A stretch of DNA of 64,000 bases, taken from the NCBI RefSeq assembly GCF_013416325.1, contig NZ_JACCGK010000001.1, forward strand, positions 372,001-436,000, in the 5' to 3' direction. This DNA is from Vreelandella sedimenti. Its GTDB lineage: Bacteria; Pseudomonadota; Gammaproteobacteria; Pseudomonadales; Halomonadaceae. The notes under the pieces were generated by a model, which saw only the letters and a list, made by a program, of their open reading frames with translations, was not told the origin of the DNA and made no database searches. The translations under genes and the position numbers were made by a program. Below are positions 1-8,041 of the stretch, one piece after another. The first letter of the stretch is position 1, and each line of letters begins with the position of its first letter.

Positions 1-573
1 GCGAGCGGCTTCAATAAGCTCCCGGGGCAGCGAAAGCAGGCTGGTACGAAGGGCCAGAAATACCAGCGGGGCGCTCTGGATGCCCAGCAGTAAAGCGATC
101 CCTTCAGCGGAGTAGAGCGGCTGCGGGCTGCCCAGTGGTGGCGCCAAGCCTATGCTTTTCAGTAGCGGGCTGGCCGGACCAAAGAGCTGCAGCCAGCTCA
201 AGGCGGTAACCTGGGGCGGAATCATCATTGGCAGCATAAAGCAGAACACCAGCCACGATTTTCCGCGCACATTGGTGAGCGTGATGGCAAAGGCGAATAG
301 ACTGCCCAGCACCATAGCGATCAGCATGCCGAGCCCCGAGGTATACAGGCTATGCCAGAGTGCTCGCCAAGTGCTGGCACTGCTGAGCACTTGCCACAGC
401 GGCGACTGGCGGCCCTGAGCAAGATCGCTTAACGCCTCGATCAGCAGACGCAGGCTGGGTGCCAGGCTTAGCATTACAATGGCGATCAGCAGGCTTGAAA
501 GCAGCCAGCGGTGCTGGCTGCCGTACTTGTTGTCGCTACCGTACTTATTGTCATAGTTGAGAGCGGGCGTCAT
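1..573 (-). CDS. ABC transporter permease, 3' end cut by window edge
   Basis: The reading frame starts with ATG at 573 and runs off the left edge, so only about 191 N-terminal residues are present. It encodes a hydrophobic inner-membrane permease: one membrane segment near residues 24-46, then several more with an MLPMMIPPQ stretch typical of iron(III)/2-aminoethylphosphonate-type permeases, and the start of the EAA-type cytoplasmic loop (LPRELIEAAR) at the edge. It begins 2 bases after the stop of the binding-protein gene, so the two are translationally close and form one operon. The first 20 residues hold an imperfect tandem duplication (DNKYGS twice). The import substrate is unknown; the ATPase must lie outside the window. 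Confidence 0.85.
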   Translation of the reverse strand, partial: MTPALNYDNKYGSDNKYGSQHRWLLSSLLIAIVMLSLAPSLRLLIEALSDLAQGRQSPLWQVLSSASTWRALWHSLYTSGLGMLIAMVLGSLFAFAITLTNVRGKSWLVFCFMLPMMIPPQVTALSWLQLFGPASPLLKSIGLAPPLGSPQPLYSAEGIALLLGIQSAPLVFLALRTSLLSLPRELIEAAR

Positions 574-575
574 GA

Positions 576-1580
576 TTACCCGCCGAAGAGATCGCTAAAA
601 CGCTGTTTGAGTTCTTCTTCCTGCGCCAATGCCTGCTCGGTATCAACCGGCATCAGGGTAATGCTATTGCGCTCGGGGAAACCTTCCGGTGGGGTAACGT
701 CGTTGTGGGCAGGCAGGTAGCCCTGCTGGCTGACCAGCTCCTGGCCCTGCTGGGAAAGCACAAAATCAACAAACTTTTGCGCGGCCTCGACATTCTCTGC
801 GCCCTGCATAATGGCGACCGGCTCAGTCACCGCGCTCACGCCCTCTTCCGGGAACACGAATTCGACCGGCGAGCCTTTGGCGGCTTCACGGATCGGCAGG
901 AAGTCCACCACGATACCGTAGGGCTTGGTACCCGCGGCCACGGCGTTAAAGACGCCACCGTTCCCACCCTGGGCTTCGGTGCGGTTTTCATGAAGCGCTT
1001 CGTAATACGCCATGCCAAGGTCAGGGTTGGCAGTGATCGCCGCCATATGGATCAGTGCCGCGCCGGAGTAAAGCGGACTAGGCATGGTGACCAACCCTTC
1101 GTAGTCAGGCCCCAGCAGGTCTTGCCAGCTTTGCGGCTGATGCTCGGCGCCGGTGTTATAGACAATCCCGGTGGTGATCAGCTTGGTGCCGTAGTAGTAG
1201 CCTTCTGGGTCATACAGGTCAGCGTCATAGGCTTGGCGCTCATCGCTTAGGTAAGGCTGTAAATGGCCCTCCTGCTTGAGTGATTCCATGGTCATGCTGT
1301 CGGCAATCAGCAGTACGTCGGGATTGCTCACCCCGGCTGAAAGCTCCGAGCGCAGCCGGGTCATCAAGCGTGTGGTACCGTCGCGTACCCACTCCACTTC
1401 AATGTCGGGATAGGCCGCTTCAAAGGCGTCAACAGTCTGTTGGGCATCGCTATTGGGCTGACTGGTGTAGAGCGTTAGCGTTTCGTTCGCCGCTACCTGA
1501 GCCGAAAGGGAAAAGCTGGCTACCGCGACAGCAGCAGTAAGGGCAGATGTCGGAATAGATAACAGGGGGCGCTTCAACAT
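576..1580 (-). CDS. ABC transporter periplasmic substrate-binding protein (Fe3+/AEP-like family)
   Basis: A 334-residue exported binding protein. An N-terminal signal peptide is clear: basic MLKRP, a hydrophobic Ala/Val stretch, and a likely cleavage near residue 31 (QVAA/NE). The mature part begins LTLYTSQPN and continues with features of the AfuA/PotD-like fold used by ferric ion, 2-aminoethylphosphonate and phosphoglycerate binding proteins. The start is supported by GGAGG 8 bases upstream. It is first in an operon with the permease and is divergent from a DeoR-type regulator, which favours a phosphorylated or sugar-like ligand over iron. That ligand assignment is inference; no ligand residues were identified with certainty. 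Confidence 0.85.
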   Translation of the reverse strand: MLKRPLLSIPTSALTAAVAVASFSLSAQVAANETLTLYTSQPNSDAQQTVDAFEAAYPDIEVEWVRDGTTRLMTRLRSELSAGVSNPDVLLIADSMTMESLKQEGHLQPYLSDERQAYDADLYDPEGYYYGTKLITTGIVYNTGAEHQPQSWQDLLGPDYEGLVTMPSPLYSGAALIHMAAITANPDLGMAYYEALHENRTEAQGGNGGVFNAVAAGTKPYGIVVDFLPIREAAKGSPVEFVFPEEGVSAVTEPVAIMQGAENVEAAQKFVDFVLSQQGQELVSQQGYLPAHNDVTPPEGFPERNSITLMPVDTEQALAQEEELKQRFSDLFGG

Positions 1581-1647
1581 GGGTAAACCTCCAGTGAGTG
1601 AACCCCACCTAAGCTACTGTCATCTGCTTACAACAAAGTGACACTAT

Positions 1648-1699
1648 GCTTTCGTTCAACATTTTATGGCTTTCGTTTGCCGCACTTTTTGCTTTCGTT
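1648..1699. promoter_or_regulatory. Three direct repeats GCTTTCGTT, probable DeoR-family operator
   Basis: GCTTTCGTT occurs exactly at 1648-1656, 1669-1677 and 1691-1699. The spacing is 21 and 22 bases, about two helical turns, so the copies lie on one face of the DNA. They sit between the divergent binding-protein gene and the DeoR-type regulator at 1715. DeoR/GlpR-family proteins commonly bind repeated TTTCG-type half-sites. The array most likely controls both promoters. Confidence 0.7.
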
Positions 1700-1714
1700 G
1701 TGCTGAGAGGGGCT

Positions 1715-2467
1715 ATGCGCCAGTTCGAACGTCGACAACAGCTGTTACAGCGAATCCACTCACAAGGGCGCCAATCGGTAGACAGCCTGGCAGGCGAGTT
1801 TGGGGTTTCTGTGCAAACCCTGCGTGGGGATATTCGCCACCTAGCTGATAAGGGCTTGGTGCTGCGCCGCCAAGGTGAGGTGCTGCCGTTTCCCGAGCAG
1901 GAAAACATCGGCTACGACCAGCGTCAGATCGTTAACGTGGCGGGTAAACGGCAGATTGCGGCGCGGGCAGCGAGCTTGGTACAGGATCATCAAGCACTGT
2001 TCTTAGGCACGGGCACCACGGTTGAGCAGTTGGCCGATGCGCTGAGTGATAAGCAAGGTCTGCATATCATGACCAATAACCTGCATGCGCTGATTAAGCT
2101 GTGCCAGTTGAAGTGTGAGCTAGTGGTGGCGGGTGGGCGAGTGCGTCGTCGTGACCAGGACGTGATTGGCGGCGATGCCTGGCGTTTTTTTCAACGCTAC
2201 CGTGCAGATGTGGGGATTGTGTCGGTGGGGGGAATGGATAGCTATGGCCAGCTTTATGACTACAACGATGACGAAGTGATGGCCCGTGAGGCGCTGTTGG
2301 CCCATGCCGGTTATCGCGTGTTAGTACTGGATAAAACCAAGTTCGACCTGCCACTACGCTGCGCCGCGGGTCAACTGGGTGATTATGATGCCGTAGTGAC
2401 CGATGTGCCGCTGCCAGACAAACTTCGCAGCCCCTTGGCTGCCCAAGGCGTTCGGTTTTTAGGCTAA
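1715..2467 (+). CDS. DeoR/GlpR-family transcriptional regulator
   Basis: A 250-residue regulator with an N-terminal winged helix-turn-helix (about residues 1-57; SVDSLAGEFGVSVQTLRGDIRHL region) and a C-terminal DeoR sensor domain of the ribose-phosphate-isomerase-like fold (GTGTTVEQLADAL, later DKTKFDL). The frame is open upstream to 1646, but that extension would encode a hydrophobic peptide, would cover the operator repeats, and lacks a ribosome site. ATG at 1715 has AGAGGGG just upstream and gives the usual family length. The sensor domain normally binds a phosphorylated sugar or polyol, so the divergent ABC importer probably feeds such a pathway. Confidence 0.9.
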   Translation: MRQFERRQQLLQRIHSQGRQSVDSLAGEFGVSVQTLRGDIRHLADKGLVLRRQGEVLPFPEQENIGYDQRQIVNVAGKRQIAARAASLVQDHQALFLGTGTTVEQLADALSDKQGLHIMTNNLHALIKLCQLKCELVVAGGRVRRRDQDVIGGDAWRFFQRYRADVGIVSVGGMDSYGQLYDYNDDEVMAREALLAHAGYRVLVLDKTKFDLPLRCAAGQLGDYDAVVTDVPLPDKLRSPLAAQGVRFLG

Positions 2468-2546
2468 CAATGAGTAGTCCAGCTTACTGCTATGCTTAAA
2501 GATCAATGTTGAACAGTTGTTTTTGAAAAAAGGGAGGTAGGAGACC

Positions 2547-2813
2547 ATGGCAGGTGGATGGGCAAAAGATGGCGCCGAACAAGAGCAGATGGAAAGCACA
2601 CTAGAGGATGCGGTGCAGCGTGCGCGTAGCCAGTTGCCCCGCGGCGAAAGTCTTGAGGTTTGCGACGAGTGTGGCGATCCTATTCCTGAACCGCGCCGTA
2701 AAGCGATTCCAGGCGTTCGGCTGTGTGTGGTGTGTCAGGGTGAACTGGACAAAAAGCAGTCGGCCTTTAGTGGCTACAATCGTCGTGGCAGTAAAGATAG
2801 CCAACTGCGTTGA
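2547..2813 (+). CDS. DksA/TraR C4-type zinc finger protein, YbiI-like
   Basis: An 88-residue protein with the YbiI arrangement: an acidic N-terminal helix, then a C4 zinc finger with cysteines at residues 39, 42, 60 and 63 (CDECGDPIPEPRRKAIPGVR region), and a basic C-terminus. AGGAG precedes the ATG. It lacks the long coiled-coil with acidic tip of true DksA, so it is a short relative. Such small proteins are thought to touch the RNA polymerase secondary channel, but the role of YbiI itself is poorly known. It converges with the next gene with only 14 bases between stops. Confidence 0.9.
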   Translation: MAGGWAKDGAEQEQMESTLEDAVQRARSQLPRGESLEVCDECGDPIPEPRRKAIPGVRLCVVCQGELDKKQSAFSGYNRRGSKDSQLR

Positions 2814-2827
2814 ACGGACTTGGGCGT

Positions 2828-3115
2828 CTAAGCGTCCTGGTCGGTGTCCGGCAACTGCTTAAAATAGACATAGCGGTGAAGACGAATCGCTGGGCGCATC
2901 AGCAGTTGAATGCTCCCTATCACAAACAGCCACACGCCGACAGTTTGCACCGCACCCTGGTAAAAAAAGCAGACACTGCCGATCGTAAACCAAATGCCCA
3001 GCATAAAGTCGTTGATCATGCTAAGCACCTCATAGCGCTGGTGCACAACGAGTTCGCGATGCCCAATGATGAAAGTCCAGTCGTTAGTCACCGGATCCTG
3101 TTGGCGTTGCATCAT
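2828..3115 (-). CDS. YrhK-like small membrane protein
   Basis: About 95 residues from ATG at 3115, chosen over the open frame to 3187 because AGGAG lies 5 bases upstream of this ATG (a second ATG follows at 3112). The N-terminal third is soluble (HRELVVHQRYEVLS), followed by two membrane segments (LGIWFTIGSVCFFY and VGVWLFVIGSIQLLM) and a short basic tail. This matches the YrhK domain pattern. The function is unknown. Confidence 0.7.
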   Translation of the reverse strand: MMQRQQDPVTNDWTFIIGHRELVVHQRYEVLSMINDFMLGIWFTIGSVCFFYQGAVQTVGVWLFVIGSIQLLMRPAIRLHRYVYFKQLPDTDQDA

Positions 3116-3306
3116 TAGTCTCCTGGTTGAATGTTTAATTAATGAAAATTGGAATGAGTTTCGTTTAACATGTGTACCAATATTCATTTTAACTAAACGT
3201 TATTGTGGCACACTATTGTCGTACTCAAAGGTAGTATTAGGCTTCTGGTGTTCATTAATGATGCATGAAAGCCACAAGTAACCGGATGAGGCATTGAGGG
3301 CGAGTA

Positions 3307-4551
3307 ATGATCAATGACACGCTGCTGACAGCGGTGGAAGATGAGTTGCGTAGAGGGCCTTGGCGGTTACGTTTTGCTGATGAAGTGGAAGCAAGGTTTG
3401 AAGAAGATACTCAGCACCAACGTAGCCGTAGCATGGTCGTGGCTGGGTTGATATCGGCGATCATCTACTGCTTGTTTTTGATCAACGACCACAGTTTTCG
3501 ACCGGATACTTTCACCACGGCACTGACGTTAAGGGTGGGGGTAATGCTGCCTTTTGGTCTGCCAATTCTGTGGTGGGTTTACCGTGGCGTGTCTCCAGCC
3601 CAACGTGAAACGTTAATGGCGAGCACGGTGATTGTTGCTACGGTGATTTCATGTTTGATCTTTGCAGAATCCACCGTTCCTTACTCTTACTTGGATGTTT
3701 TCTCTTTCGGCCTTATTTTGCTGGTGGGTAATATTGTTTACTCACTACGGTTTAACTATGCCTGTGTGTCATCTGCCATTTGCATATTTATAATACTGCT
3801 TTTTGTTCTATCTTATGACCCCATGCCGCCAGAGGCGAAGCGGCTAGCGATATTTACTATTATCGCTCAGGCGCTGTTTACGTTAGTGGCCAACTATCGC
3901 TTCGAACAGAGTGAGCGAACCTCCTATTTGCATGTACTGAAAGAAAAGATCCGCGCTGGCTATTACTTAAAAGATAACCAGGAACTGTCGCGCATGTCGG
4001 TGACCGATCCTTTAACCAATCTTGCCAACCGGCGCCAGTTCGATACGGTTTTTCCTGTGCGCTGGCAGGAGGCTACCGATAAAGGCCTTTGTTTAGGGCT
4101 GGTGGTAATCGATATCGATCATTTCAAAGCTTACAACGACTATTATGGGCATCCTCAGGGTGACGAGTGTTTGCGTCAAGTCGCTACTGCCATGCAGGCC
4201 AATAGCCGTGATGCCGATTTAGTGGTGCGTTTTGGTGGTGAAGAGTTTGTAGTGCTAATAGCCAATGCATCGCCTGAGGCGGCAAAACCGGCGGCCGAGC
4301 GTATTCGGCACAATGTGGAGGCTTTGGAAATTCCTAATCACGGTGTCTCGGCGCAAAGCGTTGTTACCGTTAGCGTTGGTGTTGCAGTACTCTACCCGAA
4401 AGTTAGCCTTGCCCCAGCCGAACTATTATCCCAGGCAGATGAAGCGCTTTATGAAGCCAAGAGGCAAGGCCGCAACCGTGTATGGGTGGCTAGTGCGATT
4501 GATTCATCATCTGGCGATAGCGCTATTGATGGCTTAAGCGTATCGGCCTAA
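3307..4551 (+). CDS. Membrane-bound diguanylate cyclase (GGDEF)
   Basis: A 414-residue protein with about six predicted membrane helices between residues 45 and 205, then a cytoplasmic GGDEF domain (about 235-395). The active-site signature is GGEEF at residues 310-314, a functional variant of GGDEF. RDAD at 301-304, five residues before it, fits the RxxD inhibitory site, so product inhibition by c-di-GMP is likely. Upstream (3188-3306) is AT-rich with no gene. The membrane sensor part does not resemble a named sensor I can identify with confidence. Predicted role: conversion of two GTP to c-di-GMP in response to a membrane signal. Confidence 0.93.
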   Translation: MINDTLLTAVEDELRRGPWRLRFADEVEARFEEDTQHQRSRSMVVAGLISAIIYCLFLINDHSFRPDTFTTALTLRVGVMLPFGLPILWWVYRGVSPAQRETLMASTVIVATVISCLIFAESTVPYSYLDVFSFGLILLVGNIVYSLRFNYACVSSAICIFIILLFVLSYDPMPPEAKRLAIFTIIAQALFTLVANYRFEQSERTSYLHVLKEKIRAGYYLKDNQELSRMSVTDPLTNLANRRQFDTVFPVRWQEATDKGLCLGLVVIDIDHFKAYNDYYGHPQGDECLRQVATAMQANSRDADLVVRFGGEEFVVLIANASPEAAKPAAERIRHNVEALEIPNHGVSAQSVVTVSVGVAVLYPKVSLAPAELLSQADEALYEAKRQGRNRVWVASAIDSSSGDSAIDGLSVSA

Positions 4552-4614
4552 TAGCGGAGGTTAACGGGCCAACAGGCCCTAGCCAAACACGTAAACGTTT
4601 GTGAGGAGAGAACT

Positions 4615-5877
4615 GTGGAGATTGATCAACATTACCGCGCGCTAAGCGTTGACACTCTATCCCAGCGGCTTGGTGATGTTGAGGCGGTAGTTAGACGCGT
4701 GGGCGGAGAACCCGCGAGCTGGAACATTCGCGAGGTGGGTGACGGCAACCTTAACCTAGTGTTTATCGTCTCCGGTAACGTGGGCAGTGTAGTGGTTAAG
4801 CAGGCGCTTCCCTATGTACGTATGGTCGGCGAGAGTTGGCCGCTGCCAGTCTATCGCGCCCACTTTGAGTACTACGCCTTGGTGCGTCAGGCTAAGCGTG
4901 CACCGGGCATCGCCCCTGAAGTCTACTACTTCGACAAGCCCCAGGCGCTGTTTGTGATGGAGTATCTGCACCCCCACACTATCTTGCGCCGTAAGTTGAT
5001 CAACGGTGAGCGCGTCGCTCAACTTGGCGAAACCATTGGCAAATTTTGCGCCCGCACGGCGTTTCGTGGCTCAGAGCTTTCGCTGAGTAGCCCAGAGAAA
5101 AAGGCGGACGTGGGGCTGTTTTCCGGTAATGTGGCGATTCCTGCCATCACCGAGTCACTGGTATTTACCGACCCTTATTACGGCGCTGAAATGAATCACC
5201 ACACCCCGGAGCTTTCACCGGTGGTGGATGAATTGCGCCGCAACGCGCGTTTAAAGGCCAAAGTGCAGCGGCTGTTGATGAAGTTCACCGCAAACACCGA
5301 AACCATGCTGCACGGTGATCTGCACGCCGGCTCGATTATGGCCACTGATACCGACGTGCGGGTCATTGACCCCGAGTTTTCTCAGTACGGGCCGATGGCT
5401 TTTGACCTGGGTATGGCGGTGGCCAACTTTCTGATGGCCTACTTCAGCCAGCCTGCTCACCGACAAGAAGGTGAGCTTGATGAGTATCAGGCGTGGATTC
5501 TTGATGTGATCGAGGCGTGCTTTAGCCACTTTGATGCCGAGTTCCGCCACCTGTGGCAAACCGAGCGGACGGGCATTCTATTTCCCAAATCGCTGTTTGA
5601 AGAGCAGGGCAATAGCGCCGACGACGCCTGTGATGCGCTACTGGAAGAGATTCGCCTGGATGCGCTGGCCTACTGCGGCATCGAAATGCACCGCCGGGTT
5701 TTATCGCTGGCCCACAACGCCGATTTCGAAGAGATTGAAGACACCGCGCTGCGCGCCAAGCTTGAAGCGCGCAATGTGCTGATGGGCCAAACGCTGATTA
5801 TGGAGCCGGAAGCCTATAGTGACCTTACCGCGCTGGCGGATTTAGCCAGGGCGTATAACCAGCAAGAGGTGCTGTAA
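4615..5877 (+). CDS. mtnK: S-methyl-5-thioribose kinase
   Basis: A 420-residue kinase of the aminoglycoside phosphotransferase-like fold that phosphorylates methylthioribose to methylthioribose-1-phosphate in the methionine salvage pathway. Visible landmarks are the glycine-rich nucleotide loop region (EVGDGNLNLVFIV), the catalytic HGDLHAGSIM motif near residue 235, and the metal-binding DPEF that follows. The start is GTG at 4615 with GAGGAGAG 6 bases upstream. A small GGGCC/GGCCC hairpin lies at 4566-4579 in the leader. The product feeds MtnA, encoded 2.2 kb downstream on the same strand, while mtnB, C and D lie between on the other strand. Confidence 0.96.
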   Translation: MEIDQHYRALSVDTLSQRLGDVEAVVRRVGGEPASWNIREVGDGNLNLVFIVSGNVGSVVVKQALPYVRMVGESWPLPVYRAHFEYYALVRQAKRAPGIAPEVYYFDKPQALFVMEYLHPHTILRRKLINGERVAQLGETIGKFCARTAFRGSELSLSSPEKKADVGLFSGNVAIPAITESLVFTDPYYGAEMNHHTPELSPVVDELRRNARLKAKVQRLLMKFTANTETMLHGDLHAGSIMATDTDVRVIDPEFSQYGPMAFDLGMAVANFLMAYFSQPAHRQEGELDEYQAWILDVIEACFSHFDAEFRHLWQTERTGILFPKSLFEEQGNSADDACDALLEEIRLDALAYCGIEMHRRVLSLAHNADFEEIEDTALRAKLEARNVLMGQTLIMEPEAYSDLTALADLARAYNQQEVL

Positions 5878-5930
5878 ACGCCTGCCCCGTAGCGCGGCGT
5901 AACGAATCTCGCGAGGGACGAGCGTATTAG

Positions 5931-6029
5931 GCACCCGCGACGGCGGCGCCAGCCGCCTGGATGATGCCACCGGGCGTCATCCGGCCTGGGGGCATCTTCG
6001 GCAACGCTCGCGGGTTGCTTCGCGGGTGC
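5931..6029. repeat. Clover-like folded intergenic element (REP/BIME-like)
   Basis: Between convergent mtnK and mtnD, a perfect 10-base inverted repeat (GCACCCGCGA at 5931-5940, TCGCGGGTGC at 6020-6029) encloses three more hairpins: GGCGGC/GCCGCC (5942-5957), GGATGA-GCC/GGGC-TCATCC (5959-5982) and GCAAC/GTTGC (6001-6018). The arrangement is unusually organised for a spacer. It could be a dispersed repeat of REP type, a bidirectional terminator, or both. The rest of the spacer (6030-6089) holds nothing recognisable. Confidence 0.55.
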
Positions 6030-6089
6030 GCTGGCGCTACAGCTGCTTGCCATCTTTCACCTTACGATTTACCCCTCACTCCTCACCAT

Positions 6090-6638
6090 TTACAACTGAT
6101 CCAAGCGATCAAATTTCCCGGCGATATCGCTTTCAGTCCAGTGGGGCACCCAGCCTTCCACATTATCGAAGAAGCGCAGCGCGGTGAACTCTGGCGCTGG
6201 GCCCATATCGAACCAATGGGGCGTGTTGGCGGGTACGCTGATCAGGTCATTGCGGGTACACAGTACCTGATACACCTTGTCATCGATGTGCAGACAAAAT
6301 AGCCCTTGTCCTTTGACGAAGAAACGTACTTCATCTTCGTGGTGGCGATGTTCGTTCAAGAACTTCTGGCGCATGGCGTCTTTGTCTGGGTGCGTGGGCA
6401 CCATATGCAGCACATCGACAGTTTGATAGCCGCCCATGGCTTTGACGCGGTCGATGTCGTCTTTATAGAGCGCCAAAACATCTTCCTGGGTGGCGTCGTC
6501 GGTAATCTCGCCCGGCGCTGCCCAGCGCTCAAACAGCACGCCCACCTTGTTTAGCTCAGTGGTAATCTGCTCGCCGTCGGTGGTGTCGATCAGGGCATCA
6601 TTCGGGTTCTGATCAGCAAATACTTTCAGTTGCGACAT
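6090..6638 (-). CDS. mtnD: Acireductone dioxygenase
   Basis: A 182-residue cupin enzyme that cleaves the acireductone intermediate of methionine salvage with O2, giving the 2-keto acid precursor of methionine plus formate when iron is bound. The metal-binding signature HRHHEDEVRFF is present (about residues 97-107), with the third histidine near residue 140 (NTPHWFD). Length matches the bacterial family. It is last in the mtnB-mtnC-mtnD operon, 11 bases after mtnC. Whether the enzyme carries Fe or Ni, which decides the products, cannot be read from sequence. Confidence 0.96.
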   Translation of the reverse strand: MSQLKVFADQNPNDALIDTTDGEQITTELNKVGVLFERWAAPGEITDDATQEDVLALYKDDIDRVKAMGGYQTVDVLHMVPTHPDKDAMRQKFLNEHRHHEDEVRFFVKGQGLFCLHIDDKVYQVLCTRNDLISVPANTPHWFDMGPAPEFTALRFFDNVEGWVPHWTESDIAGKFDRLDQL

Positions 6639-6649
6639 CGTAGGGTCTC

Positions 6650-7336
6650 CTAAAGCGCAATTTCATCAAAGCGAGTAACGCAAGCATGGGTGTTGCCAGG
6701 CTGGGTGCCTTCGCGCACCAACTGCAGGGTTTGCATGCCTGCCTTTTTGGCGGCGTCCAGTTCTTCGACCACGTCAGACAAGAACAGCACCGCTGCCGGC
6801 GACAGGTCAAGCTCGGCGACAATGCGATGGTAAGCGGCAGCCTCGCGCTTATGGCCAATATGGGTATCAAAGTAGCCGCTAAATAGCGGGGTTAGGTCGC
6901 CTGCATCGCTATAACCAAACAGCAACTTCTGCGCCTGCACCGAGCCGGACGAGTAGACGTACAGCGCTTTGCCCGCGTCTTTCCACTGGCGCAGTGCCGG
7001 TGCTACATCGCTATATAGATGGCCTTTAAAGTCGCCGCGCTGGTAGCCATCGGCCCACACCATACCTTGCAGTGCTTTTAGCGGAGTCACTTTTTGGTCG
7101 GTCTCGATCCAGTGCAGCAACTGGTCGATCACTGCCTCAAGTGGGGTGTTAGGGGCGTCCATTTCGCTGCGTACGGCATCAATTTGCTCGGCAACTGCAG
7201 GTGTGTCTGCATTCGCACGTAGAAAGTCGGGCAACTTGGCGTGGGCGTAGGGAAACAGCACCTTATGGACGAAGTTAATATCCGTGGTGGTGCCTTCAAT
7301 ATCGGTCACAATGGCGCGAACAGTTGGGTTACTCAT
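6650..7336 (-). CDS. mtnC: Acireductone synthase (enolase-phosphatase E1)
   Basis: A HAD-superfamily enzyme of 228 residues that enolises and dephosphorylates 2,3-diketo-5-methylthiopentyl-1-phosphate. HAD motif I appears as DIEGTTTDI near the N-terminus (first Asp nucleophile), motif II as YSSGSVQAQKLLF, and the acidic motif as LFLSDVVEELDAA. ATG at 7336 overlaps the mtnB stop as ATGA, so the start was placed there rather than three codons upstream; this points to translational coupling with mtnB. Confidence 0.96.
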   Translation of the reverse strand: MSNPTVRAIVTDIEGTTTDINFVHKVLFPYAHAKLPDFLRANADTPAVAEQIDAVRSEMDAPNTPLEAVIDQLLHWIETDQKVTPLKALQGMVWADGYQRGDFKGHLYSDVAPALRQWKDAGKALYVYSSGSVQAQKLLFGYSDAGDLTPLFSGYFDTHIGHKREAAAYHRIVAELDLSPAAVLFLSDVVEELDAAKKAGMQTLQLVREGTQPGNTHACVTRFDEIAL

Positions 7337-7956
7337 GTAGACCACCGACTCTCTTCAAGCACACAGGCAAGTAAAAATTCAATCGCTTCCAGGTGACGGC
7401 GGCAACTGGCGATGCTATCGCCCACGGCATATATGCCGTGCCCTGCGACCAAAAAGCCCCAGGGCATCGGCCAGCCGCTGCGTACGTGCTCGGCCAGTTC
7501 TTCCATATCCTGGGCGTTGGGCACCACTGGTAACGTAATGGTAGCGTCGTGGGTAACGTTGCCTGCTAGCGCCTTTTGCATCTCAAAGCCGCTTAGCTCG
7601 ATGCCCTGGGGGAAGCGACGCGAGAGTACCGTGCTGGCTACCGTATGGGTATGCAACACGCAGTTAATGGTACTGTCCAAGCGGTAGAGCACGGCATGCA
7701 GGTCACTCTCTGCGCTAGGCTTGCCGCTACCTTCAAGCACCTTTCCATCAAGGTCGCACAACAACAGGTCATCGGCGTGAATGCGGGTTTTATCCCGGCC
7801 AGAAGCGGTGACAAGATAGCCCGCCTCGGTACGGGCGGAAAAATTACCGCCGGTGGCTGGCGTCCAGCCTTGCTGCGCCGCCCATGAAATGGCGGCCAGC
7901 AGTTCAGTTTGTAGCGTCATCATAGGATCTGCGTCGCCTCTTCTAATGGCAGCCAT
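7333..7956 (-). CDS. mtnB: Methylthioribulose-1-phosphate dehydratase
   Basis: A class II aldolase-fold, zinc-dependent dehydratase (207 residues) that removes water from methylthioribulose-1-phosphate. GGNFSAR near the N-terminus, HTHTVASTVLSR (zinc histidines) and GHGIYAVG are all present. The start is uncertain: ATG at 7956 and the ATG pair at 7923/7920 both lack a well-spaced ribosome site, and family alignment would allow either. It is first in mtnBCD and divergent from mtnA, so the 85-base gap to mtnA holds promoters for both arms. Confidence 0.95.
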   Translation of the reverse strand: MAAIRRGDADPMMTLQTELLAAISWAAQQGWTPATGGNFSARTEAGYLVTASGRDKTRIHADDLLLCDLDGKVLEGSGKPSAESDLHAVLYRLDSTINCVLHTHTVASTVLSRRFPQGIELSGFEMQKALAGNVTHDATITLPVVPNAQDMEELAEHVRSGWPMPWGFLVAGHGIYAVGDSIASCRRHLEAIEFLLACVLEESRWST

Positions 7957-8041
7957 TCTATATGATAAGCTTCGCGCCTGATAAGCCGCGCCGTTGTTCT
8001 GCTACTCTGTTCCGCTACTCAAGTGCTCAAGGAGTCCATCA

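Noticed and set aside
705..1250. Open frame of 181 codons on the plus strand
   Set aside because: It lies wholly opposite the binding-protein gene, has no ribosome site or family resemblance, and the composition is that of an antisense shadow.
4560..4614. Possible SAM riboswitch before mtnK
   Set aside because: Only a 5-base GGGCC/GGCCC hairpin was found; the space is too short for any known SAM riboswitch class.
5961..6302. Plus-strand frame of 113 codons between mtnK and mtnD
   Set aside because: Most of it is opposite mtnD, and the rest is the folded repeat element.
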